NCBI GenBank assembly: GCA_963836375.1
Contig: CAWIJK010000002.1
Location: 1,178,001-1,242,000, forward strand
DNA from: CAWIJK01 sp963836375
GTDB taxonomy: Bacteria; Actinomycetota; Acidimicrobiia; Acidimicrobiales; RAAP-2
Reading direction: 5' to 3'
Length of the DNA stretch: 64,000 nt
In this document: piece by piece, positions 39,408 through 47,657 of the stretch
Position numbering within the stretch: the first letter of the stretch is position 1
Layout: each line of letters starts with the position of its first letter
Position numbers and translations under genes: made by a program
Notes under the pieces: model-generated
Databases searched by the model: none
What the model was told of the DNA's origin: nothing
What the model saw: the letters and a program-made list of their open reading frames with translations, nothing else

Positions 39408-40499
39408 ATGCTCCGAGTGACCGGCACCCTCCAAAAGGAGGCCTGGGACCGCGACGTGCTCCCGCCGGTCGAGCAGGTGCGCCCGGGCCTCTGGTCGATC
39501 CCGGTGCCCATCCCGAACAACCCGCTGCGCTACGTCCTGGTCTACGCCTTCGAGCTCGACGACGGGGTGGCCTTGGTCGACGCAGGCTGGAACACCGACG
39601 ACGCCTGGCAGGCCCTCGATGACGGCCTGAGGACGGCCGGCGGCTCGATGGCCGACGTGCGGTCGGTGGTGGTGACCCACATCCACCCCGACCACTACGG
39701 GCTGGCCGGACGGGTGCGGGAGGCCTCGGGGGCCTGGGTCGGCCTCCACCCGGCCGATGCCGCCCTGCTGCAGGGCCGCTACGTCGAGACAGACCAGCTG
39801 GTCGAAAGGATGCTGGACCTCCTGGCCATCTCGGGGGTGCCCGAGGACAAGCGGCCCAACCTGGCCCACGCCTCGATGGAGATCCGCTCGCTGGTCTCGA
39901 TGGCCGAGCCCGACGTCTTGTTGGAAGACGACGTCAAGGTCGACCTGGCGGGCTGGGACCTGCGCACCATCTGGACCCCCGGGCACTCACCGGGCCACCT
40001 GTGCCTCTACAGCGACCGCCACCGCCTGCTCCTGTCGGGCGACCACGTGCTCCCCCGGATCACCCCCAACATCTCGTTCCATTCCCAGCAGATCCACAAC
40101 CCCCTGGGCGACTACCTCGAGTCGCTGGCCCGCCTGCGCGCCCTCGACCCCGACGAGGTCCTGCCGGCCCACGAGTACCGCTTCGCCGATCTGGCCGACC
40201 GGTTGAGCGGGATCGAGGCGCACCACGCCGAGCGGCTGACCGCCATCGAGGCGGTGCTGGCCGAGCGGCCCGGCGTGTCGGCCTGGGAGATCACCCTCTC
40301 CCTCGAGTGGTCCCGGCCGTGGGACGACATCCAGCCCTACATGCAACGGGCGGCCAACGGGGAGACCCTGGCCCACCTGGTGCTGCTCGAGACCCGGGGA
40401 CGAGTCCACCGGGAGGCCGACGTCCCGGCCCGCTTCTACTTGGCCGACCGGCCGGGAGCCCGGGCCGGGCAGTCTCAGGGCTCGAGGGGCTCGGGATAG
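39408..40499 (+). CDS. MBL-fold metallo-hydrolase
   Basis: A 363-residue hydrolase started at MLRVTGTLQKEAW; the longer in-frame reading adds 113 Arg/Pro-rich residues and is rejected. The zinc motif THIHPDHYG near residue 85, a later GHSPGHLCLYS and SGDHVL, and the C-terminal LPAHEYRF histidine make a two-metal MBL site. A C-terminal winged-helix-like part (PGVSAWEITLSLEWSRPWDD) is typical of the LACTB2-like group, which includes RNases and thioesterases. Its 3' end overlaps the convergent DedA gene by 25 bases. Confidence 0.88.
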   Translation: MLRVTGTLQKEAWDRDVLPPVEQVRPGLWSIPVPIPNNPLRYVLVYAFELDDGVALVDAGWNTDDAWQALDDGLRTAGGSMADVRSVVVTHIHPDHYGLAGRVREASGAWVGLHPADAALLQGRYVETDQLVERMLDLLAISGVPEDKRPNLAHASMEIRSLVSMAEPDVLLEDDVKVDLAGWDLRTIWTPGHSPGHLCLYSDRHRLLLSGDHVLPRITPNISFHSQQIHNPLGDYLESLARLRALDPDEVLPAHEYRFADLADRLSGIEAHHAERLTAIEAVLAERPGVSAWEITLSLEWSRPWDDIQPYMQRAANGETLAHLVLLETRGRVHREADVPARFYLADRPGARAGQSQGSRGSG

Positions 40500-41125
40500 G
40501 CGGCCAGGGCCTTGGGCAGGATGGACGCGTAGCGGCGGCGGGCCAGCACCACCCCAGCGACGATGGCGACCACGGCGAGCACCACGAAGGCGACGGTCAG
40601 CGGCGTGGACAGCTTGGCCAGTGTGGCACCGGCGAAGTATGCGGCGAAGGTGTAGGCGGCGGCCCAGACGATCCCCCCCGAGGCGTTGAAGGCGAAGAAT
40701 TTGGCGTAGTGCATCCGGGTCGTCCCGGCCAGGAAGGCGGCGTAGGTCCGCAGCACCGAGACGAAGCGGCCGAAGAAGACCACCTTGCCCCCGTGGCGCT
40801 CGAAGAGATATCGGGCGACCTTGACTTTCGGCTCGTCGAAGCGCACCAGGTTGCCGTAGCGGACGAGCAATCGGTAGCCGCCCTTGTCCCCGATCCAGTA
40901 GCCGGCCGAGTCGCCGACGATGGCGGCGGCGGCGGCCACGGCGAAGATCCCCCAGACGTTGAGCTTCCCGGTGTGGCCGGCGTAGACCGCGGCGGCCACC
41001 AGGGTCGTCTCCCCCGGGAGCGGCACCCCGAAGCTCTCCAACCCGACGAGCAAGGCCACGGCGAGGTAGCCCCAACTCTCGATCAGGCCGTTGATGCTCA
41101 GGCTGGCGACGAGGCCAGAGGTCAT
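40475..41125 (-). CDS. DedA family membrane protein
   Basis: A 216-residue protein with about five membrane segments and the VTT/SNARE-associated domain: LESFGVPLPGETTLVAAAVYA, then FFGRFVSVLRTYAAFLAGTTRM, where the Glu and the Arg pair mark the family. DedA proteins act in phospholipid carrier recycling and membrane homeostasis. It is the last gene of a parA, zinc ribbon, dedA series. Confidence 0.92.
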   Translation of the reverse strand: MTSGLVASLSINGLIESWGYLAVALLVGLESFGVPLPGETTLVAAAVYAGHTGKLNVWGIFAVAAAAAIVGDSAGYWIGDKGGYRLLVRYGNLVRFDEPKVKVARYLFERHGGKVVFFGRFVSVLRTYAAFLAGTTRMHYAKFFAFNASGGIVWAAAYTFAAYFAGATLAKLSTPLTVAFVVLAVVAIVAGVVLARRRYASILPKALAAYPEPLEP

Positions 41126-41144
41126 GGGCGCCCGATCGGGGCGG

Positions 41145-41603
41145 TCACTTCCGCCGAAGCGTCACACTCGCCCACACCCGCCGCCGACAGGCAGGGCAGG
41201 TCATCCTCCTGTCGAAGCGGCCCCGGGGCAGCCAGATGCCCACCGGGAGCTGGAAGAGGAGGAAGTCGACGACGCCCACCCGCCTGACGGCCCCGCACGA
41301 CGAACACTCCACCCTGATCGGACCGGAGTCGGCCAGGGGGTTCTCCGGTTCCATCTCGTCGACCCCGGGACTCGGCTGGGCCTCCGAGTAGAGGGCCCGC
41401 TTGCCGAGCGGCGGGCCGGCTCTCCGGGCGGCCGGTGACTCCTGGGAGGCGGGAACCCAAAACAGCGCCCGCTTGCCCAAGGGGTCGGGCGATCGGCGCC
41501 GCCGCGCCGCCCCGGCCGGTTGGTCGGGCGGGCCAGGTTCGGCGGGCGGGCGGCGGGCGGGCGGGCGCCTGGCCCCTCCGGCCGGGTGGCCGTCGCCGGG
41601 CAC
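41145..41603 (-). CDS. zinc-ribbon protein with twin GKRALF/Y motifs
   Basis: A 152-residue protein, GTG start, three bases after the parA stop. The first half is Pro/Arg-rich and holds two copies of a short motif, PLGKRALFWVP and PLGKRALYSEA, about 30 residues apart. The second half carries four cysteines in CSSCGAVRR and CPACRRRVW, a zinc ribbon, around a hydrophobic VVDFLLFQLPVGIWLP segment. I do not know the family. The repeated motif looks like a docking peptide, perhaps for the neighbouring ParA. Confidence 0.65.
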   Translation of the reverse strand: MPGDGHPAGGARRPPARRPPAEPGPPDQPAGAARRRRSPDPLGKRALFWVPASQESPAARRAGPPLGKRALYSEAQPSPGVDEMEPENPLADSGPIRVECSSCGAVRRVGVVDFLLFQLPVGIWLPRGRFDRRMTCPACRRRVWASVTLRRK

Positions 41604-41606
41604 CGA

Positions 41607-42381
41607 CTACACCCCGACCAACAGCTCGCCCAGGCGGGCGGCGATGGCCCGGTAGGCGTCGGCACCGGCCGAGTCGGGCGCGTGCTCGAGGATGGAACGG
41701 CCGTACTCGGGCGCCTCGGCGAAGCGCACCGACTTGGGCACCGGGGGCTCGAAGACGACCAAGCCGTACGCGCGACCCCACCTCGTCGAGCACGTGGCGG
41801 GCATGGCGGGTGCGGCCGTCGTACATGGTGGCGACCACGCCGAGGACCTCGAGGTCGGCGTTGGCGAAGGTCCGGACGTCGTCGATCGTCTCGAGGAGCT
41901 GGCCGACGCCCCGGTGGCTGAGGGCCTCACACTGCAGAGGAATCACGACCCCGTCGGCCGCCGTCAGGCCGTTGATGGTGAGCACCCCGAGCGACGGCGG
42001 GCAGTCCACCAGGACCAGGTCGTAGTCGCCGAGGACCGGCTCGAGCGCCCGCGCCAGGACGTGCTCGCGCCCGGTCTTGGCCAGGAGGTGCACCTCGGCG
42101 CCCGCCAGGTCGATCGTCGCCGGCACGAGGGCCAGCCCGTCGACGCTGGGCACCGACCGGGTCACGTCGGCCACTTTGGCCCGGCGGACCAGGACGTCGT
42201 GGAGCGAGCTCTCAAGGGCGTCGGGGTCGAAGCCGAGCGAGAAAGTGAGGCAGGCCTGGGGGTCGAGGTCCACCACCAGGACCCGCTTACCCCCCTGGGC
42301 CAGGGCCACGCCCAGGCACTGCACGGTGGTGGTCTTGGCCACGCCGCCCTTCTGGTTCGCCACGGCGACGACCTTGGGCAT
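41607..42381 (-). CDS. parA: ParA family ATPase, frame broken by one base
   Basis: The start is a clear ParA: MPKVVAVANQKGGVAKTTTV with the deviant Walker A, then VDLDPQACLTFSLGF and VLVDCPPSLGVLTINGL. At LDEVG the frame is lost, and the true C-terminus (RAYGLVVFEPPVPKSVRFAEAPE to ELLVGV) continues one frame over, ending at the TAG at 41607. Removing one base from the CCCC run at 41776-41779 restores about 257 residues. No ParB lies next to it, so an orphan positioning ATPase is likely. Confidence 0.85.
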
Positions 42382-42626
42382 CCCACGAGTCTAGGACCCG
42401 GCGAGGGCGACGGCCTGGGTCCCCGACGGGCCTCTCAGGAGGGCCTCGTGGGGCGGTCGGCGAGCTCCCGGGCCAGAGCGTCGCGTGGCCGAGGCGCAAG
42501 GGGATCGACGGTGTCTGACCGGTTCGGGACAGGTGAGACCGCCGGACTGAGAGATGTGTCCAGACATAGGACACCACCGAGTGATTTGGGCCCACCGCCA
42601 CCGTGGACGCGGTTCAGCGGCGCCCC

Positions 42627-42641
42627 CGGCAGTGGCGCCCC
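42627..42641 (+). repeat. 15-base direct repeat, left copy (probable target duplication)
   Basis: CGGCAGTGGCGCCCC, identical to 44333-44347. The copies flank the IS481-family element. The bases just before it (42619-42632) also copy the first 14 bases of the tRNA-Arg 3' repeat. Confidence 0.6.
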
Positions 42642-42708
42642 TGTGTGACTCCGGTTGATGGTTGACAAATTGCCTTCGGTTGTAGCTTTACACCTCGTGT
42701 ACTGGGTT

Positions 42709-43280
42709 TCAGTGAATTTCTGCCCTCTTCTTGCGCACCACCCCCTTGGAGGTTCGAAGGACGGTCTTGACCAGTTCGGGGCCGTCCCAGACTTCTAGGA
42801 AGTTCTCGAGGACGTGGACGTCGACCACGTTGCCCCGGCGGTGCTTACCCACGCTGAAGGGCTGGTTGGACACTGAAATCACCCCGTTGACCGTCACATC
42901 GCGAGAGATCCAGTCCTCGCCGCAGCGGTCGTCGGTGAGGACGCGCAGGTCCGGGCTGAGGTCGGGGACCGTGTGCTCCCTTCCCTCGGAGAAGCGCTCG
43001 GCCGGGGTTGCCATCTTGAGGCTCTGATGGGGCCGGTTGGTGTTGTAATCGTCGACCCAGGCATCGAGCTGTTTTTGGGCCACTTCGAGGGAAGGAAAGA
43101 TCTGCCCGCCCAAGAACTCGAGTGCGCCAGGTGCGATGGAAGCGATCGATCTTGCCGGTCGTGGTGGGTGAACGAGGAGCGGTCAGGCGGTGGGTGATCC
43201 CGTTCTCCCGGCAGATCTTGTCGAAGAGCACCTCGGTCGGGGTGACCCCGAAGCGGTTGGTGAAGACCTTGCCGTTGAGT
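42709..43280 (-). pseudogene. IS481-type transposase, C-terminal half, frameshifted
   Basis: Encodes the end of the DDE integrase core: LFDKICRENGITHRLTAPRS and TTTGKIDRFHRT with the last catalytic Glu replaced by Asp (KID for KIE). The frame is lost at VLGG near 43108, then DYNTNRPHQSLKMATPAERF follows. The upstream part stops at 43280, where unrelated IS110 sequence begins. It cannot be active. Confidence 0.8.
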
Positions 43281-43292
43281 TCCTAAGCGATG

Positions 43293-44200
43293 TCAAGCGG
43301 CTCCGGCTCTAATCTCGGATCTGGACGGGCCGGTCGACGGAGCGCTCTGCGACTCCTTGCTTCGCCGGCCCGTCCCCGCGTTCCTCTTTGTGGTTCTGCG
43401 CAGCTCTCGGACGCCGGCGGAGACCTGATAGTTGGCATGGATGATCCGGCGACCTTGCTCGGGGGTGATGACCGTGCCATCGGTGTCCCTGATCACGTAG
43501 GGCTCCTGGCTCTTCCAGCACGAGGTGATCCGGGTCAAAAGGACAGCCGAGATGTGGCACAGCGCCGAGTTGTGATGCTTGCCGGCGACCGTCATCAGTC
43601 GGTGATAGCGCTGGGCCAAGGTGGGATCGATCTTGCGTGCGGCATCGGCACTCATGAACAGGGCTTCGCGCAATAGAGCGTCGCCGGACTTGGTCGGTCC
43701 GCCGTGACGGCCGTTCTGCCCAGAGGAGTCCAGTGAGGGCACGAGCCCGCTGAAGGATCGGACCCCGGCCAGAGAGCGAAACCGCCCCGGATCACCGAGT
43801 CGACCGAGGATCTGAGCGGCGTTGATGGCACCGACGCCTGGAACGGATCGCAGGATCCCGTCGGGATCCAGGCCCGATACATCACCGCGATGCGCTCCTC
43901 GAGCTCGCCGATTTCGACGGTCAGGGCCAGGGCCAGCCGGGCCTCGATGGCGATATCGTCGGCCAGCTCACCGAAATCGAGCTCGTCGCCCCAGATGGCC
44001 AGTGTTTCATTGGCCGCCGTCAGCAGACGGATGGCCTCCTGATCGCCGAAATGGCCGTGGGAATGGTGGTGAAGGAATCGACCGAGGCGAGCCCGGCCGA
44101 TCCGGCGGCACAGGTGGGGATCGGTGTAACCAGCAGCACAAAAGCGCAGGAAGCTCCGCTTGGTCAGGCCACCTTGCTGAGCTCCACAAGCACTCGGCCA
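43293..44200 (-). pseudogene. IS110-family transposase remnant
   Basis: The C-terminal Transposase_20 domain is clear: SVPGVGAINAAQILGRLGDP, then SGLVPSLDSSGQNGRHGGPT, then LREALFMSADAARKIDP. Its upstream helices (FGELADDIAIEARLALALTV) are in another frame after a break near 43873. The N-terminal DEDD catalytic domain is missing, so the element is dead. Confidence 0.75.
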
Positions 44201-44244
44201 CCTCCTTGCCCCTAAGAGCAAGCCCAGGTGGGAGAGGTATCAAG

Positions 44245-44318
44245 CATCAACCGGAACTCTGTAAAGCATCAGGCGGAGCTGTGTAAAGGATCACCCGGAA
44301 CTGTTTCGTCCAGGATCA
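44245..44318. repeat. three to four degenerate 22-base repeats at the IS right end
   Basis: Units of the type GCATCAACCGGAACTCTGTA, GCATCAGGCGGAGCTGTGTA and GGATCACCCGGAACTGT follow one another. Two degenerate copies in the opposite orientation lie at 42648-42694. They probably are transposase binding sites. Confidence 0.6.
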
Positions 44319-44339
44319 CCCGAACCAATACACGGCAGT

Positions 44340-44386
44340 GGCGCCCCCGGCAGGATTCGAACCTGCGTGGTACGGATTAGAAGTCC
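44340..44386. repeat. distal attachment site (47-base tRNA-Arg 3' copy)
   Basis: Identical to 55113-55159 from GGCGCCCCCGGCAGGATTCG through AGAAGTCC. It covers the T arm, variable region and anticodon of tRNA-Arg(TCT) but not the 5' half, so it is not a tRNA gene. Confidence 0.92.
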
Positions 44387-44644
44387 AATCCCGGGGTTTT
44401 CACGGGTGACGACGGCTGGCCGATAGGCCGCATGACTGCCCAATGGTCCGGGGTCGGTGAGCCTCGCGAGGTTTGGCCGGGAGTTGTAGCGTTGTAGTGC
44501 GGCGAGCGTCCCCAGTGGGTGCGCCCCCGTCACAGCGTGCCCGTACCATCGACGCCGAGATGGACGAGGCGACGGTGCTCTGGCTGATGGTCCCCGAGGG
44601 CCGTGGTTGGCCGACTTCGCGGAGGTCTGGACCGGCCAGCGTGG

Positions 44645-44848
44645 ATGACTCAAGGGGCCTGTCGGGGTACTGACGTCGATCGTTCGTCCCGAGGGGCGGC
44701 GGGGCGTCCGAGGCGGCGCTATGACGTGCGGGCGATGCCCAGTCCGCCAGGAATGCCTCGAGCACGCCCTGGCCGATCCTTCGCTAGTGGGAGTGTGGGG
44801 CGGCACCACCGAGGCGAACGGCGGCGGTCGCGCCGGATGGCGGGCTAG
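44645..44848 (+). pseudogene. WhiB-like regulator, frameshifted
   Basis: Reading across frames gives the WhiB pattern: WMTQGACRGTDVDR, then a P-RGGGASEAA part, CGRCPVRQECLEHALADP, then VGVWGGTTEA and RRRSRRMAG. The four cysteines that bind the iron-sulfur cluster (one, then CxxC, then C) and the GVWGGT turn are all present. At least two to three frame changes are needed, so it is broken. Actinophages often carry WhiB genes. Confidence 0.7.
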
Positions 44849-44929
44849 GACCCGGCTCTCAGCCGGGTTGCTCCACGTACCACCCATCGTTCGCCCATGC
44901 CCTCGGGCGGCCCGGTAGCACCCGCCTGA

Positions 44930-45187
44930 TCCCCATGAGGTGCGGAGCGCACGCCGCCCGCGGGTCAGGATGCCCTCGATCTCGTGACTGTGCCACAGCT
45001 CCCGAAGGACCGATGCGACTGTCTCCGGGTCGAGCCCGGTGGACTCCACGATTGACTCGTTTGAGGCGCTGGGGACGGACTCCACGATTGACTCGTTTGA
45101 GGCGCTGGGGACCCGGATGGTGCTTTTAGCCGGTTGGGCCTCAGCGTGGGCGATGGACGCGAGCACGGCTAGGCGGTTTGCCACCAT
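44930..45187 (-). pseudogene. winged-helix-like protein fragment
   Basis: The N-terminal part reads MVANRLAVLASIAHAEAQPA, then a duplicated SASNESIVESVP segment and GLDPETVASVLRELWHSHEIEGILTRG, which fits a helix-turn-helix. Downstream the frame runs on over the WhiB remnant without sense, so the true end is lost. Probably a truncated regulator. Confidence 0.4.
45041..45112. repeat. perfect 36-base tandem duplication
   Basis: Two identical 36-base units (45041-45076 and 45077-45112) begin GGACTCCACGATTGACTCG. They keep the frame of the minus-strand gene and repeat 12 residues next to its predicted helix-turn-helix. The lack of any difference points to a recent event. Confidence 0.9.
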
Positions 45188-45189
45188 CG

Positions 45190-45703
45190 CTATGAGCAGG
45201 ACACCTTGACGCCCGAGGGAAGGACGTTGTTGGCCCCATTATTCGTGATCGTGATGACGTCGTGGTAGATCCCCGTCTGCCCCGGAGACAGGTTATCGAC
45301 GGCCGTCGCCACGTCGACGCCAGTGTCGGCGTACCCCGGCGAGTTGGCGTTTACCGTACAGGTTGGCTTGCCAGCCGACTTGCCGGTGTTCGTCACACTC
45401 CACACGACAGCCAACTCCTGGTTGCTCGTAGGTGTCGCCGAGACCACCCGGACCGAATAGGTAGTGCCGGAGCTACCGCCGAGTGCAACCACCAGGATGA
45501 CGACGATCACCACCAGAACTAACACCGTGAGGCACCCGATCGCCTCGGGTTACCCTTCTTTTGCGCCTTCGCCGGGGCGGCCGATGATACGGGGGGAGCA
45601 GGCGGGGCTGGGGAGCACCTGGCGGGCCGGGGCGGCTAGTTGGCGGGTACCACTTCCCATCAGTGGCCATCCACGAGTCCGGCCCTTGGCTGGTCTGACT
45701 CAT
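45190..45703 (-). pseudogene. membrane-anchored secreted protein, frameshifted
   Basis: Starts MSQTSQGPDSWMATDGKWYP, the DGKWYPP leader motif of many actinobacterial surface proteins. A Pro/Ala linker follows in a second frame (SPAPPAPPVSSAAPAKAQKK), then in a third frame a membrane helix (LTVLVLVVIVVILVVALGG) and a small extracellular domain (YSVRVVSATPTSNQELAVVW to VLPSGVKVSCS). Two frame changes are needed. The last part alone is an intact 111-codon reading frame. Confidence 0.6.
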
Positions 45704-45952
45704 GCGTCCCGCCCCTTTGCCTGGGTCCCCCCGCCTGCCTTTCTTGGACGCTATCCCAGCGATCACGGCGGCGCTGGGTGTACCGTTCTGGGTGACATAG
45801 AGCCCCCGCGACCGCTTGAGACGGCCCGGGGGCATGGCCGACACCTGGTAAGAGGTGACGACGTGGCGAGATTACGCGATGCGCAACCCGCATCATGGGA
45901 CCGCCCTCCGCTGCCGCCTCCCGCTGGGTGTCACGACCCCAAAGGGGGAGCA

Positions 45953-46200
45953 ATGGCAACAGCGATAGCTGAGACGGACACCTGCGCTGAGAGATAGATG
46001 AAGGGCGAGAACGGTGCGCAAGCTCAGGGCAAGGCGAACGCTTAGAGCGAGTGTGCAACGAATGGGCTGAGGCGGTGTGGCAACGAGTAGGGCGGTGCAG
46101 CAAGACCGCTGAAGATGAAGATGCTAGGGAACTCAAACGGGGCAACGAGCTGATAGAGCGGATCGGGGTGGCTGAGGACGACGTCGAGCTCTGCAACTAG
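45953..46200 (+). pseudogene. decayed helical reading frame
   Basis: AAAGGGGGAG precedes an ATG that opens MATAIAETDTCAER and stops. Further on, one frame reads NEWAEAVWQRVGRCSKTAED and EDARELKRGNELIERIGVAE before a stop. Charge and helix pattern look like real coding sequence, but no family is recognised and several stops interrupt it. Confidence 0.25.
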
Positions 46201-46379
46201 ACGAGGTCGAGGAGTAGAGAGCGCCAAGACGATCGAGGACCTCTACCTGGCCGACGACGTGCGTCGGGTCTCGCCGAGGCTCGCCGAGGCCATAGAAGGC
46301 GCCGAGAGCTATGAGGAATGCGACGCCGCGTAGAGGACACCTGCGGCTGCTGGAAGCAGTCAACGGGTGACGGCCTACG

Positions 46380-47237
46380 CGGCACTCCCGGTGCTGGACG
46401 CGGCCGGTGGCGCTACTGGGCTGGCACCGACTGGCTCAGGAGCGACGGGGCCTGCTGCGTCGACTATCGAGAAGCGGGAGGGGATGCTACGTACGCTGGC
46501 CGCCTACCTGGCCCCGCAAGCTGCTCGAGGCTCAGCGGGAGGATATCGAGAGCTATCTGGACGGCGCCGGACCTACGACGGTCGACAGATCGGCGCTCGC
46601 ACCCGGTACACGTGGCTCAGCCACCTGCAGCAGTCTACCGCTGGGCGGTGGCCGAAGTGCTCGACAAGGACCGACGGCTCGAATCAACTGGCCGAAGATG
46701 CGCCGCACGCTCCCCCGCCCGATCGCCGACGTCGACCTGGCCGAGGCGATCGACAGGCACCCCGCAGATTCGGGCGATGCTCAAGCTCGGCGCCTACCAA
46801 GGTCTGCGGTGCTAGGAGATAGCTGGGCTGGCCAGGGAGGACGAGCTGGACACCAGAGACCCGCCGGTGCTCAACGAGGCGAACGGCAAGGGCGGCACCA
46901 GCGAGTTTCTCGCTGCACGCTGAGGTGAGCTCGGCGTTGCGGTGCGTGCCGCTCACCCGGTCCGGGTGGGTCTATCGGAGGCCGCGGGGCGGCAAGTACA
47001 ACGTGGCTCAAGTGTCGATCGACAAGCGGGGCTACTACGCCGACGACGGGATCGAAGCCACGGCGCACCAGTAGCGCCACTGGTACGGAACGACGATCTA
47101 TGCCGAGACCACGACAACCGGCTCACGCAAGAGCTGCTCGGCCACCAGTCACCGAACACGACGGCGATCTACGAGGCCTGGACGGCGACGATGCGACCTC
47201 GGCGGTGTCGGTGCTGAGCAAACGCCGCCGCGCCTGA
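46380..47237 (+). pseudogene. second tyrosine integrase, heavily decayed
   Basis: Pieces in all three frames assemble into a phage-type integrase: TIEKREGMLRTLAAYLAP, KLLEAQREDIESYLDG, VYRWAVAEVLDKD, INWPKMRRTLPRPIADVDLA, LKLGAYQGLRC, then HQ-stop-RHWYGT (from HxLRH) and LTQELLGHQSPNTTAIYEAW with the final His and Tyr. At least four frame changes and an in-frame stop are present. phiRv2 also carries a second integrase-like gene in this position. Confidence 0.7.
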
Positions 47238-47374
47238 GGAATCAGCTCACCGCCGCGGCCGACGACCGCGATGAAGGGTAGAGGGACAGTAAGAAAAGGC
47301 GAAGGGAACAAGGCGGCTACGCTGAACGGTACGACGCTCAGGACAAGAGATAGAGAGGACAAGGGCACCGACGG

Positions 47375-47657
47375 CTACGAGGGGCAAGAACGGCGCAGCG
47401 GTAGAGCTGGGGGGACCGCCCTGGTTTCAACGGTGGACGTCTGCCGTCCCTCCTCGCGGAGGATGGACGCGAGCAGTTCCGCAGTCTGGGCGATACGGGC
47501 GCGCCCCCTTGCGTTGGCAGCGGAATCGAGGTGCTCGAGGGCGGCCGCACCGGTCGGACTGCTCCGCCGGGCCTCGGCTCGCGCCGAGGAGCGAGCGGAG
47601 GCGGGCGAGGTCAGAGTCGACCTGGCGGCGGATTTCTGCGTGATTGGGGCGCCTCAC
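47375..47657 (-). pseudogene. small helical phage protein after the capsid gene, frameshifted
   Basis: A GTG at 47657 overlaps the capsid stop as GTGA and opens VRRPNHAEIRRQVDSDLARL. After one frame change it continues ALEHLDSAANARGRARIAQT and ELLASILREEGRQT to a TAG at 47375. About 94 residues in all. It fits a small head-completion or connector protein by place and helix content only. Confidence 0.4.

Larger units (their letters stand above)
42642..44332 (-). mobile_element. IS481-family element, wrecked and holding an IS110 remnant
   Basis: The left end starts TGTGTGACTCCGGTTGATGG. The right end, read on the other strand, starts GTGTATTGGTTCGGGTGATC; the two are imperfect inverted repeats. 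Degenerate copies of a TCCGGTTGATGCTTTACA-like unit lie inside both ends, as in some actinobacterial IS481 elements. A 15-base direct repeat flanks it. The transposase lacks its first half, and an IS110-type fragment fills the gap. Confidence 0.65.

Noticed and set aside
44341..44400. A tRNA-Arg gene at 44.34 kb
   Set aside because: Only the 3' part matches; the 5' half and acceptor partner are missing, so it is an attachment site.
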